Positions 46,580 to 58,159 of a DNA stretch of 64,000 bases are shown one piece after another. Source of the DNA: Epiperipatus broadwayi (lineage: Eukaryota; Onychophora; Udeonychophora; Euonychophora; Peripatidae); NCBI GenBank assembly GCA_028023455.1, contig JAQFVV010006221.1:9343011-9407010 (forward strand). Reading direction: 5' to 3'. Below the pieces are notes generated by a model. That model made no database searches, was not told where the DNA came from, and was given only the letters and a program-made list of their open reading frames with translations. Made by a program: the position numbers and the translations under genes. How positions within the stretch are numbered: the first letter of the stretch is position 1; every line of letters starts with the position of its first letter.

Positions 46580-47342
46580 GCAGAAAGTTTCAAAAGTTCC
46601 AGATAGGAAATGATGGCAATAAATTTCCAAGATATGAAAAATTCCAAGAGTTCTATATAGGTTCACCATTTTTTCAATGAACATCAATCCGTTTCAGGAT
46701 GTAGAAGGTAGGTTTCTTCAAATTTAATCCATTTTTTCCCTAAATGGGCAGTAACATTATAATAGATAAAATAGTTTTTAATTAGATTTAAAAAAAGAAA
46801 CAAAATGGGTAAATAAAACTTGTAAATGGATAAAGGATTTATGTCAGTTTATTAATATGAAATATAGAGTGAATGTATTTTTAGAATGTTAATTGCTTTT
46901 TTAATGAATATTAAAAAAAGAATATTACAATTAATAACAAAAATTAGAGTAATAGAGAACAGATATGAAAAATAAAACAAAGTTGAATATATATAAGATT
47001 AAATAGATGATTAGAAGTGAGTCCATAAGAAGTTCAAACACCAAAAGATAACATAGCAAAAACCATGACCCATAGGATCACACCACTATCATGTTATTCT
47101 ATGCATGACATAGAAACACTACATTTATTAAAAATAAATCTTTTTTGAGCTTTTATATTAAATTGAATAATAATCAAAATGACTTTAAAGATAACTTTCA
47201 AAAATTTCTCATTACTCAACTAAAATTATTAATAATATTTCCAGTGTTTTTGTTTTTTTTTGCTTTTACATCAACATACTTAATTTTTCCATTTCAAAAT
47301 TGTTTTTCTTCATATCACTTTTCATTCTTTCAAACAGTTTAA
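46580..47342. other. AT-rich interval, nothing identified
   Basis: No supported feature. A CAATCCGTTTCAGGATG / AAATTTAATCC block near 46685-46730 faintly recalls an RTE tail but is too short to call. Confidence 0.35.
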
Positions 47343-48064
47343 GGATGACCACTATCCCTAGTGGGAAAAATGTGCAGAGACCTAAACTACATAAACGAAA
47401 ACCTTCAAAATTACCCAAATTTTATCTAAACTGAGCTTCAAACAAGACTTAGCTAAAAACATCATCACCAAATAATTTATTTCAAAGTCTCCATCTTCTT
47501 ACTCTCTGGATCTTCCTTTCTTTCAGGCTGTGGTTTGCTCTATCAAATGTAAAAAGCAACTCAAAAAGAACAACATGACCAATCATAATGCCATTCCAAG
47601 TACAATGGGAAATACTAAAATTACACATCTACAAAAGACAAAAATCAGCCTGTTGCATCTAGGCATAACTCAGAAATCTTCTCATCCATCCCTGGAACTT
47701 CTAAAGACTTAACATATAGCTATTCCTCCAAAATTCATGTCACATATAGATCCTCCTATCAATACATCAGGCAACCAAGCCTATCAACATTGCTCCTTAC
47801 CAAAGATTCTTCTTTGCCTGGACTACAAACAATCCCTTTCCCATTTCATATGTATTCCCTTCCCCTTCACCATATTGTACTTGAATTTTATTTTGCCATA
47901 TAATTATCCCTTTATGAAAAACAAAAACAAGTTTTATATACGTAAACTTGCTATCACTTGTATTTATGATCAATAGATGGAGCTTTACCAAGACCTCCAA
48001 ACAAGCGTATTTTTGTTTACATAAACGTCAGAGTCAAAATTCACTGTCTCTTTCATTGGCTCCA

Positions 48065-48111
48065 CCCTCAGATCAGCTGATTTCAAGCTGATTTGCTATC
48101 ATCAGTGAAGG
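48065..48111 (-). ncRNA. Type I hammerhead ribozyme (F3, minus arm)
   Basis: CCTTCA, CTGATGA, stem II AGC/GCU with a terminal U-U, GAAA, stem III ATCAGCTGAT (10-base palindrome), C, TGAGGG. The core is complete and stem I has six pairs including one G-U. Confidence 0.85.
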
Positions 48112-48680
48112 ATAGGAGTTAGAAACTAGACCTAAACACTAACTCCAAGCATTTATGCAACAAGTTCCTATCTGTTTGCAAGCATGAATTTTTTAGACAT
48201 GTAAATGTCTTCAAACTCAGCTTATCAAGCCAGATAGCTATATGGGTCTGATATCAGTTCAGTTTCTCCACATAGTCAAAGCTTCTGCAATAGCTTGAAA
48301 TCAGCTGATCTGAGGGTGGAGCCAACAAAAGAGACAGTGAATTTTGACTCTGATGTTTATGTAAACAAAAATACGCTTGTTTGGAGGTCTTGGTAAAGCT
48401 CCATCTATTGATCATAAATACAAGCGATAGCAAGTTTACGTATATAAAACTTGTTTTTGTTTTTCATAAATATACCTTTAAGGTTTCTTGCAATGATATA
48501 TATTGCAGAAGCTTTGACTATGTGGAGAAACTGAACTGATATCAGACCCATATAGCTATCTGGCTTGATAAGCTGAATTTGAATACATTTACGTGTCTAA
48601 AAAATTCATGCTTGCAAACTGATAGGAACTTGTTGCATAAACGCTTGGAGTTGTGTTTAGGTCTAGTTTCTAACTCCTAT

Positions 48681-48727
48681 CCTTCACTGATGATAGCAAA
48701 TCAGCTTGAAATCAGCTGATCTGAGGG
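48681..48727 (+). ncRNA. Type I hammerhead ribozyme (F3, plus arm)
   Basis: Same as the minus arm: CCTTCA (48681-48686), CTGATGA (48687-48693), GAAA (48708-48711), stem III palindrome to 48720, H17 = C (48721), TGAGGG. Stem III is the longest of the three families. Being a perfect palindrome, it favours a dimer over a hairpin. Confidence 0.88.
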
Positions 48728-49344
48728 TGGAGCTAATGAAAGAGACAGTGAATTTTGACTCTGATGTTTATGTAAACAAAAATACGCTTGTTTGGAGGTC
48801 TTGGTAAAGCTCCATCTATTAATTATCTCTTTGTAAATCTTTTTTAACTGTTGTGTATTTTGTCTTTTTGATGAATAAAAGCTTTCATTACTGAGAAGAA
48901 AAAAAAAAGATAACGTTTAAAAATAAGATTTAAATAAATCAAATAGTTTGGAAATTTAAGATACTATGAAGATTATAAAATAACTAAGATAGAAATATGA
49001 TGGAATAGAGTTTTGGACTTATTAATTACTGATTTCTATAAAATAAAATCGTATTTAATAATATTGCTTCATGGACTGTTAAGCAGAGTAATATATTAAT
49101 AAAGTTATATATAAAATACTCAATTTGAACATCTGTTTTTGATCATATTTTATTATTTGCTTTATTAAATTATATGAACATACTCAGTTTTGATGGCACT
49201 TTTTGATTGCTTAACTGGAGTTGTTCGAGATATATAAATTGGATAAAAATAGGGAAAAAATCAAAACAAACAAACTATAAACTTTATTCTCAGATGAAGA
49301 TTTATTATGGCTTTAGAAAATCAAGAAGCAGTTTAGTCAATAGT

Positions 49345-49465
49345 TTTTGTTGATACAGAAATACAAGAAAACATATAATAACAACATTTCACTCTTCTTA
49401 CACTTTAAAGCAATATATATTTATTTATACAGTTTCAACTATTCTGAGCAGTCTTCTTCAGATCT
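49345..49465 (-). mobile_element. F4 relic, copy 2, hammerhead-like motif
   Basis: Minus strand: AGATCTGAAGAAGACTGCTC, then AGAATAGTTGAAACTGTATA and an AAATATATATTGC tail, as at 5235-5340. CUGAAGA and GAAA are present. Stem II pairs only ACU/AGU, so activity is doubtful. Confidence 0.45.
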
Positions 49466-49469
49466 ACAA

Positions 49470-52185
49470 AATTTAAACATTATATCAAGACAACCATATT
49501 TCATACATATATCTATTATATGTTATATCAAAAAAGCAAAAGTAAAGAAGGAAAGAAGAAGAGAAAGTATTGAAGATTATATTAAAATACAAGAAAAGTG
49601 ATTTATATATTATTTTTGATTTGGTCAAACATCTGATTTAAATTAAAATACTTTTTTAAATTATCTTTTATCATGATAAATATTATTCATAGGTATAATT
49701 ATAAATCTAAAAATAGAAATATATTTATTTCTAGTATTCTTTTTTCAGGATGAATAATTTCATGTTAGTTATTCAATTACTGGTCAGTAAATGGATATCC
49801 AGCTATTTTTATTTAGAGGATAAAATAAGAAAGGAAGCATCTTAAACTCCCAATATTTGGCAGGTGAAAAACCTGAATAAAATTTACTTCAGTGTTCCTT
49901 TTTGAGGGACCATGCAGAAACAGTTGACTTGCATTGGAATATTTAAAGGGTGCTTTAATCTATCTTTAAATATATAAAAATGCAGTAACACAATTCTAAT
50001 TTTACTAAAACAAATATTAGAAATAAGGAATATAATAATGACTAGTTACAGTAATGATTACCAATGTATATGCCCAGGTGGAAATATATAATATACCCTT
50101 TTAATTTTTATTTTACTTCATAAGTAATTAAAAAGTTATCTTATCTTTTTTTTTAGAAATATATTTTTAAAATTAACTAAGAATATTTTCTAACATCTTC
50201 AAGCATAATGAATCTTAGATTTTGATGTTACTGCAAAAACAACAACAACATTGAATTTGTAAGTAGCCATATAGTAACGATGTACCACCAAATTGCTCAA
50301 TTATAAAATTAAATTATTTTTATTATTAAAAATAATATGTATAATTATGATATGTTGCCAAAATATTGCCAATTGGCCAGTATGTCCAAACCAAAAAACA
50401 GTTCACAAGTGTGTCATGTACTCAAAAATATTAAAAACACACTAGTCTATAGAATCAAAACTTCTTTCACTATCTTTAATCAGAAGTAGTTAATAAATTT
50501 ATATTTAAGTACACTTTTAAGCAAATCTATTTTGATGATGATAATGTTCAGTGATAAATTGCTACTAGAAGTCGAAAAAATTTGAATATATGCAAAACTA
50601 GCATAAATTACTATTAAAAAAACCCCCCACATTCAATGTAAAAACACATTCACATTAAATCAATATAATTCTATTAATAAATACTGTATATAGAAATAAA
50701 CTATTCACCGAAATTTAAACAATTGTATATTTTATTCACAGTTTTGAATCACGTCAAATGAATATAATTTATAAAAAAGTTAAATATATTTTAATAATTT
50801 AATAAGATCTTATAAAATTAATTAAAATTTAAAATTTATTAGCTAGTTATTTTATATTTATTACAAGAATTTAATTTTTGTGCATTTAAAATGATTTAAC
50901 ACAAATGTCACGAGAGTTAAAAAATATTGTAATTAATTAACAGGTGAAAAAAAGGTAAATATAATCAAATTGAAAGAAAAATAAATTAAGTTAGATGAGA
51001 TTTAAATAAATTAAAAAAAAAAAGTCTTTGTCTTAAAATAGTTTTGATAAATATATCAGTTAAAAATGAGCTTAATAAAAAGTGAGAATATATATATGAT
51101 AAATATAATATAAACTATAAACCTATTTATTGTTTTCCTGAAGATTTGTGATGACGGTATTTTAGTTATATTATATATTGGACTATTTCCATCATTTAAC
51201 ATAAGTATTGACAGCCTTTAGAAATTTTTCTAAAGACATTCAATAGGTGACATTTAATACTTATATTAGATGATGGAATAGATCAATATATAAATACAAC
51301 TATAAGTCTACTCTTTTCTTCCAAAGCGTAAGCTCGTGGTTAAGACCTGTAGAGGTCCCTACCTTCGCATTTTCAAGCGCACATGCTTAAAGGTTTATCG
51401 CCTTAGTTAATATTACTCGCTAACTGAAAAATAATAATCTAGATCATGTTGACATAGGCAGCAAAAGAATAATAGTATTGTTTGTAAAGACTTAAATTGA
51501 TTTAAAATCTGTTAACAGTCAGGAAATTTTAAGGTTTCAGACTAAATTTTAGAAGATTTTAAAGTATAAGAGTTTAGAAAAAATAAATTATTTAATAGAA
51601 TTTATGTTTTGAATGAGTGGATAGAAAATATTATTTGATATACTATAAAACGATATTTTTTTTTGCATACATATCAAACCTATGAATAGTGATATATGAA
51701 AAAGACAAATAACTTTCAAGATACATTTTTTGAATGAACCAATACTTTTTAGTTGGCTCAGATCATAACTTCTTACATGATACTTATCAATATGAGGTTT
51801 TTTCTCCAACAGCTAAGATATTAGTAAAAAAAAAAAAGATGCAAACTATGGTGTAAATATTAGAATAGTTCATTTATTTTTTCTGTTTCTTATGTCCAAA
51901 TCAATTTGAATTTAGAAATAATAAATATATTATAGATCTATCATGGAAAACATATTTAAAAATGAATGAGATGGATTAATATTTATTTGTTGATATAACA
52001 ATATATGATTATATGGGTCTTTTGAAAAAAAATGGTGGAGAATTGGATGAAAATGAGCATTACAAGTTTGTATATGAGATTTAAAAAACTACCTAGATTG
52101 AACAGTTTTATAATATAAGAAATACATAAAAATATAAAAGTTAAATATAAATCTAAACTACATAATCTTAAGAATTCAGTATTAT
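49470..52185. other. AT-rich interval, one possible F1 relic
   Basis: Near 51700-51785 the minus strand reads GATCTGAGCCAACTAAAAAG, TATTGGTTCATTCAAAAAAT, GTATCTTGAAAG. This looks like a decayed F1-type hammerhead region. Nothing else is recognised. Confidence 0.4.
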
Positions 52186-52189
52186 CAGT

Positions 52190-54115
52190 AAATTTAAACG
52201 GAAATTTTCATTTCTCGCCAATAAACAAATATCAACATTGAAGAAAGAAAAACAGCATACGTTAACTTAACTAATAAAATTCCGCCAACAGAGGTGTGTA
52301 GCGTACTGGAACTCGGACCAAAGTTCGTAGGCAGCCAATGGCAATATCCTATGATGGAGTTAATAGCGAATGTAGAAGCAAATGTTATGGACAATCCCCA
52401 AACAGACATGTTCATCAACAAACTCACAAAAGAAATCCAACAAAACCACTGATGCGGAACATAGATGAATGGAGCAGTAAAATTAAAAGCATGAAAAAGT
52501 TTCTGGCAGACAACAGTATCACTTGTATTAAAGAAGATAAAGGGAATAGATTCATTCTAATAAACAGAGGACATTATTTAAATAAAATTAATAATCAGAT
52601 TGGCAATTTGAAATTTGTAGAGATAGCCAATTTTAATAATAAAGTAAATAAAGAGAAATTTATAGCATCTATACTTCGCAAAAAGTGCAACAAGGCCTTT
52701 TCAAAGGCCCAATATTATTATATATATATCCATCCGCATCTATGCCCCCAAGAATCTTCGCTAACATTAAGTTACATAAACCTAATGCACCATTAAGATT
52801 GATGGTAGACTTCGGCAGAGCGCATTACGTCAATACCGCAAAAATGATAAATCAATGGCTCCTTGAAAGAATAGGTTTTGGCACATATTCTATTAACTCA
52901 TCTTTTGAATTCATTAATAAAATTAAACAAGCCAGAATCAAACCTAAATTTAGTATTGCATCACTAGATGTAACAGAGCTATACAGGTCAATTAACTGTA
53001 AAAGCTCGATCGACTTTATTGTAGCTGAACTTACAAATAATAATTGCCCAAAAGCGCAGCTGAACTTCATAGTGGAATTTTTGAAATGGATGGATCAAAA
53101 TATTGTGGCCACAATTAATGGTAAATGGTTTAAAATGAACTACAGATGGCTAATGGGCCTCCCAATAAGTGGGATGATATCTAGTATTTTCCTCAATCAT
53201 TTTGAAAGGCAAATACTGACTAAGTACTACACGATTGAACCAAACTTAATATATACACGTTATGTCAACAATGTATTCATAGTGGCAACAGAACAAATAA
53301 TAATGGATATTCAAAAAGAGCTGCAAACACAAACCTCCTTAACAATTAACTGCATACCTGAAAACCTCCAGCACAATGTTAAATATCTGGATATTCAAGT
53401 TTATAGAGATCCACACCAACTTACCTACACAATGATAGTCAAGCCAGTAGAAATTCGAGGATTTATACATCCAAACTCGAACTCACCCAACTCACATAAA
53501 TTGGCTGGACTCACTTCCTTCCTGCACAGAAATCACAAACTATGTAAATTTGAAGCTGAACACAAAAAGAACCTCACAAATTATATTAAAGATCTAGAGA
53601 ATGTTGGATTTTCACACAACATGATCTACAAAAAGATCAGGCAATTTCAAACTAAGTTACAAACTGACACAGTTAAAAACAATAAACCCAGAATACTGCT
53701 ACTTTACATACCATCACTTGCTAGGAAATATTATAAAATATTTGCTGATTCCTTCGAACTAGGATTCCACACCCCACCTTCAACAAACAGAATGATAAAC
53801 AATACCAAATACAAGATACCTTCTGATCAAATAGCCAAGCAGTTTATAAGAGTTCATGCCCAACCAATAGATGTAAAGCAGCATATTATGGAGATACCAA
53901 TGCCAACATTACAACAAGAACATCTCAACATCATTATTTATATAGGAGAGCTATAAATAATACTGAAGACAAATCAATATTCTTCAAGCACACTATGCAC
54001 TGAACGTAATGACATGAAACAAAACATTAAGGAGGCATGCTTTATTGCAAATGACAACTGTGCAATAAACCAAAGAGAATCATGCTTTGTAATCTCCAGA
54101 AAATGGTTGTTATAA
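52190..54115 (+). pseudogene. PLE-A copy 4, nearly full length, motif C changed to YVNN
   Basis: N-terminal blocks NLTNKIPPTEVCSVLELGPK, then FVGSQWQYPMMELIANVEAN lie near 52255-52380. A frameshift leads to IKEDKGNRFILINRGHYLNK (52530-52580). A second shift near 52700 enters the longest frame, 52685-53956 (423 codons): PPRIFANIKLHKPNAPLRLM (residues 21-40), motif A SIASLDVTELYRSIN (90-104), motif B GLPISGMISS (158-167), motif C YVNN at 193-196 where PLEs have YVDD. Both catalytic aspartates of motif C are asparagine. The GIY-YIG region is mostly lost after YIGEL. The C-terminus EACFIANDNC, then SCFVISRKWLL and a stop at 54113-54115, lies in another frame. Confidence 0.85.
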
Positions 54116-54159
54116 AAATTTGCATAAATTTTGCATAAATCACCGCTAAACTTCAATTA

Positions 54160-54205
54160 AAGTAGGCTATGAATATGGAGACTTAAGTTCTCTGAAAGTG
54201 CTTAA
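54160..54205 (+). ncRNA. PLE-A post-stop hairpin motif, copy 4
   Basis: GGCTATGAATATGGAGACTT, then AAGTTCTCTGAAAGTGCTTA, ACC. The hairpin GGAGA/UCUCU is followed by GAAAG, 50 nt after the stop. It shares position and sequence with the motifs at 45.0 and 40.5 kb. Confidence 0.5.
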
Positions 54206-54229
54206 CCATATAAATCTTTAATAATATTT

Positions 54230-56394
54230 TAGACAAGCTTCACTTTTTTGCTAAAGCACAGTTTAATTACTTATTATCAGTATTATAAGTATTGGCCATC
54301 CTAACTCCCAAGTTTTTAATTTAAAAGAAAGAAGAAAGTGAGGGAAGTTTTTCAGATATTGGTTTGAATATAAGTAAAATATATTATAGAGATAATATTA
54401 ATAATACAGAAAAAAAAATTATTTACAAAAAATAATCAGAAGCCCCCTCCTCTAAACAGACAAGTTTACATTTTTAGAAGGAGAAAGTATTATGTAAGAA
54501 AGTTGAAAAAAAAAAGAGGGTGATGCTTATGTAAACTAATCCATGAAACACTAATACCTTACTTATAAGATAGACTGATAGTTTAATGTTCTAAAATAAC
54601 ATTAAATTTTTAATTAAAAATAGAGATAAAAAATAGTGCTTATAGATATTTGACAATCTAGTTAATTAATGATGGAGATAAAAATAAAATTAACATTGTA
54701 ATGATAATTACACTTTGAATAAAATGAAGGAATTATTTTTAAAAAGTGTGAAAAAATTGTACAGTACTCTAAGTGCCAGCTTAATATATTTTTGAACTTT
54801 AAGTTTAAAATTCTAAGAAAGTGCTAAAAAGTCTAGTCGAATACGCATATGAAAAGTTGACTCTGCATAAGTCCACTACATTTAATCTATACAGGTTCAG
54901 AAAGACAAAAGCAATCAAATTGTTAATGCATAATTATGTGGTTCACTAAAATTTAAATTTGGCTTTTTGATTGTCTCAAGAATAATGACTGTGTTACTGA
55001 TTGTAAAAGAGTAATTATATAAAATCAACTGCTATTGAAAATCAGTATTTACTGAGAAGAACCATTAGACATTGTAGCAAAAGCAGAACAAATCATAATG
55101 GATATTAATATACACCTAAAAATTTCATGTATCTACCATACAAGCATGATGACTATGCTTCAATTTGAAGGTCATGAATATAAAAATTAATAAATGAGTG
55201 TATGATAAGAAGTATTATGTACACTTTTTCTAATATGCAAAAAGCATATTGGCCAGCAGTCCTTTCTTCTAATGCTGATACAGTGTTTCTTTGATCATCC
55301 ATATCATAGTACTCTCTTGGTCCAATAAGTATTCTATATAGGAGCATTGCCACCAGCAACAGTTTCTCGTTAACATGTGGAATTCCAATTCCAACAGAAA
55401 AAAAAGATAAAAAGACAAAAAAATAATAATAGAAAAAACATGAGTTTTGCTATACAACACAAACCCATATGTGAATCATAAACATGTCCATATACAGAAT
55501 ACACTAGTCCATTATTCCATTTACTAGATATTTTGCAATGCTGTCTTTTAACTTTCACAGAAAACTTTCTTACTTTATAAAATATTTCAACATCTTGACT
55601 AATTGTATCTTACCAATCTATTCTGTTTTCTGCCATATTTTTCTAGTTAAAACAATGAACATTGCATATCTTTAGAACACCTTTAGGATGATCTTTATAA
55701 TGTAAATGGCCTCTTGTTTCTTCCACAAAAACCATGTTAATGTTCACTGTAAATAATGTTCTCAGTATCACAATCTGCTTTTCATTATACAACACTCAAA
55801 CCATCACACTGTTTTCAAGGCTTCTCCATCATCACTGATATTTTAAAAAACAAACAAACAACTTGAGTTTTTCTATTTGAACAATAGCTTGATATCCACT
55901 AGAATGTTCAAATATTTTTAATTTGTTATATATATATATATGAAAAAAAACAATATACAAGTTAATCACGTAGCGCCATCTTTTGGACATATATATATAT
56001 ATAAATGAAATATCTAGGTTCATTCATGCATAACTTATTGCACTAATATATCCCAATGTTTTGGCCAGATCACACCAGCCACCAACTGAGTAATGAACAT
56101 TATAAAAAGGGTTGAAGAGGTACTATAGACATTGATGTACAATAATATTGAAAGTTCTACCAATAGAAAACAGAAATAATAAAAATCAGAAACTATTTAG
56201 ATTAATTGTATTTAAATATTGGACTATTTCCATTATCTAATATTAAATATTGAATGTTTTTAGAAATATGAAACTATTATTTAAATTTTTAATCACATTC
56301 AACTGTTAGTATAACACCCTGGTTAGTATATGCACAATGTTTTGAGAGGTATTATTCTCTTCTCTTCTTCAGATTTTGCTGGCTTGATTGGTGA
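54230..56394. other. AT-rich interval with a PLE-A scrap
   Basis: At about 55078-55130, AGCAGAACAAATCATAATGG and ATATT translate to AEQIIMDI, matching the PLE-A block EQIIMDIQ that follows motif C. It is a fragment of roughly 60 bp. Otherwise nothing is identified. Confidence 0.5.
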
Positions 56395-57702
56395 CAGTAC
56401 ACCTAGGTCTTGTTTTATGCGGTAGAGAGGTTCCTCAGAAAATGCACACAAAAGAAATCACACAAAAATAGACTTAATTTACCTTGAAAAATGGGGGATA
56501 CATACTATAATTTTCCAAAAATTGCATAAAAGCAAAGCAACAATGTAAAATTACTTTAAAATTTGGATAAAAAAAAAATAGGAAAATAAAATATGACTAA
56601 TAAAAAATTTTAAATTTGAAAAAAATTGATACAAGACAAACTTTTTTTACTTTTTTTATTAACTACAGTATTTAATTTTATGCAAAACAATATATTTTTA
56701 TGTGTAATTAACATTTTTTTCATAGATGTACGGTATTTTGATAATTATCACTATTTGAGACATCAGATTCATCACAAGAGGAAATACAACTGTAAGAAAA
56801 TAAAAAAGGTTAAGAAAATTACTTGCATTAAAGTGTATATAAATGAAGTATTATAAGTAATATATATGATAATACAACTAGTGCCAACTTCATTTTTTTA
56901 AATTGGTCTTATAGTGGATTCTCTCAAACTAAAATGTTTTCCAATCACTGTTGATCCTTCCCATTTCACTAAGTGATCTAAAATTGAAATTTTTGTTTCC
57001 AAAAAAATTCATTTTCTTGGGCTTTTTTCCTCTCCATTAGAATAAACTAAAAATTTAAAATAAAAATAAGAACTTAGACTTATGATAATAAAAAGACACC
57101 GACTGACCACTGTTGGACAAAATTTAATTAAAACTAACCATTAAAAATTAAGTTCTTATTTTTGTCTTTAATTTTCAATTCCATTTATAAATCAAATTCC
57201 ATCGTTTCACATGACATTAATTTCAGATCATGCTATGTAATTTTTAAATTGTTAATTACAATTAAAAATCAGATTTTAATTGTCAAATTTACCGCTGTTA
57301 CTCATCTTTTAAAAATAAACTTGTGGACACTAAATGATTAATTGATTACGTACTCTTTTTTTAAAAAGCAAAAATAGAATGTGATTTAAAATGCAAAAAC
57401 AACATACCTAACATTTGAACAGATTCACATTATAATCTTGTAAAATTTATTATTTACGGACACTAAATAATTATTTGATTACATACTTTTTTTTTAAGAG
57501 CAAAAATAGAATGTGATTTAAAATGCAATTACAACAACATACATAGTGTAGGCATCTATAATGTTTGAACAGATTTACATTATAATCTTATAAAATTTAA
57601 TGTGTGTATATAAAATGGGGAAATCCTGATTTTAAGTGAATTATGAACTTCTTTATTGCATAAAATCTATTACAGTAATATTATAAAGTGCTGAAAATAT
57701 TG

Positions 57703-57828
57703 AAATTATTAGATGGAAGTCGCACTCCAATAATACGCTATTACTTTAAATATGACATGAGTGCACAAAATTTATGATATTTAAAGTAATAGCACATTAT
57801 CGGAGCTCAACTTCTGATCTAATAATTT
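57703..57828. mobile_element. Small MITE nested in the Tigger-like element
   Basis: AAATTATTAGATGGAAGTCG, CTATTACTTTAAATAT is mirrored by ATATTTAAAGTAATAGCACA, AACTTCTGATCTAATAATTT. The length is about 126 bp with long imperfect terminal inverted repeats. The superfamily is not clear. Confidence 0.6.
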
Positions 57829-57832
57829 TTAT

Positions 57833-57922
57833 CGCATAAAAGAAAACCGCATACAAAGATATTAAGAAGAAATATGACGCATAAAAGAAAACCGCATACA
57901 AAGATATTAAGAAGAAACATGA
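57833..57922. repeat. Tandem duplication, 45-bp period
   Basis: CGCATAAAAGAAAACCGCAT, ACAAAGATATTAAGAAGAAA starts at 57833 and repeats at 57878 with one or two differences. It forms part of the subterminal repeat region of the Tigger-like element. Confidence 0.9.
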
Positions 57923-58159
57923 ATCACATAACTTCAAAATCGCATTAAATAAATCCGCATAAAACAAGACCCGGGTGTACTAGCATAGGAATTGAATCCG
58001 GATCCTTAGATTTTTGAATATTGAATTTTAAAGTAATTCTCTAACTAATTGAATTAGATCATGGAAATAGTTCAATATATAAATACAACCAAAATACCAT
58101 AATCACAAACCTTCAGAAAAATACTATTTAGATTAATGTTTTGTTTTTTTTTAAAAAAA

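Larger units (their letters stand above)
47915..48819. mobile_element. F3 hammerhead-bearing inverted element
   Basis: The probable TSD TAATTATCCCTTTA / TAATTATCTCTTTG lies at 47901-47914 and 48820-48833, matching at 12 of 14 bases. Order: a minus-strand unit to about 48290, a partial plus-strand unit from the hammerhead half (GCTTGAAATCAGCTGATCTG) to about 48480, then a plus-strand unit to 48819. Shared words include GGAGGTCTTGGTAAAGCTCC and GACAGTGAATTTTGACTCTG. It encodes no protein and is unrelated in sequence to F1 or F2. Confidence 0.85.
47343..48908 (+). pseudogene. Possible processed retrocopy with poly(A) end, split by F3
   Basis: The stretch 47343-47914 is less AT-rich than its flanks, with codon-like composition (serine, proline and threonine in every frame). 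The right part after F3 ends in AATAAA (48874-48879) and, 18 bases later, a run of A's (48897-48908). That is the form of a retroposed mRNA 3' end. No protein family is recognised and no intact frame exists, so identity is open; a LINE 3' end is an alternative. Confidence 0.4.
56395..57982. mobile_element. Tigger/pogo-like DNA transposon remnant (no transposase)
   Basis: Ends are CAGTACACCTAGGTCTTG, TTTTATGCGG (56395-56422) and the inverse at 57953-57982 (TAGTACACCCGGGTCTTG, TTTTATGCGG when read inward). Repeated TTTTATGCGG-like words near the right end recall the subterminal repeats of Tigger/pogo elements. The length is 1.59 kb and no transposase frame is seen. TA target duplication is not clear at the edges. 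A smaller inverted-repeat MITE and a tandem duplication lie inside. Confidence 0.65.

Noticed and set aside
51320-51420. tRNA-like block TAAGCTCGTGGTTAAGACC
   Set aside because: A box-A-like word is present but no box B at proper spacing and no fold could be supported.
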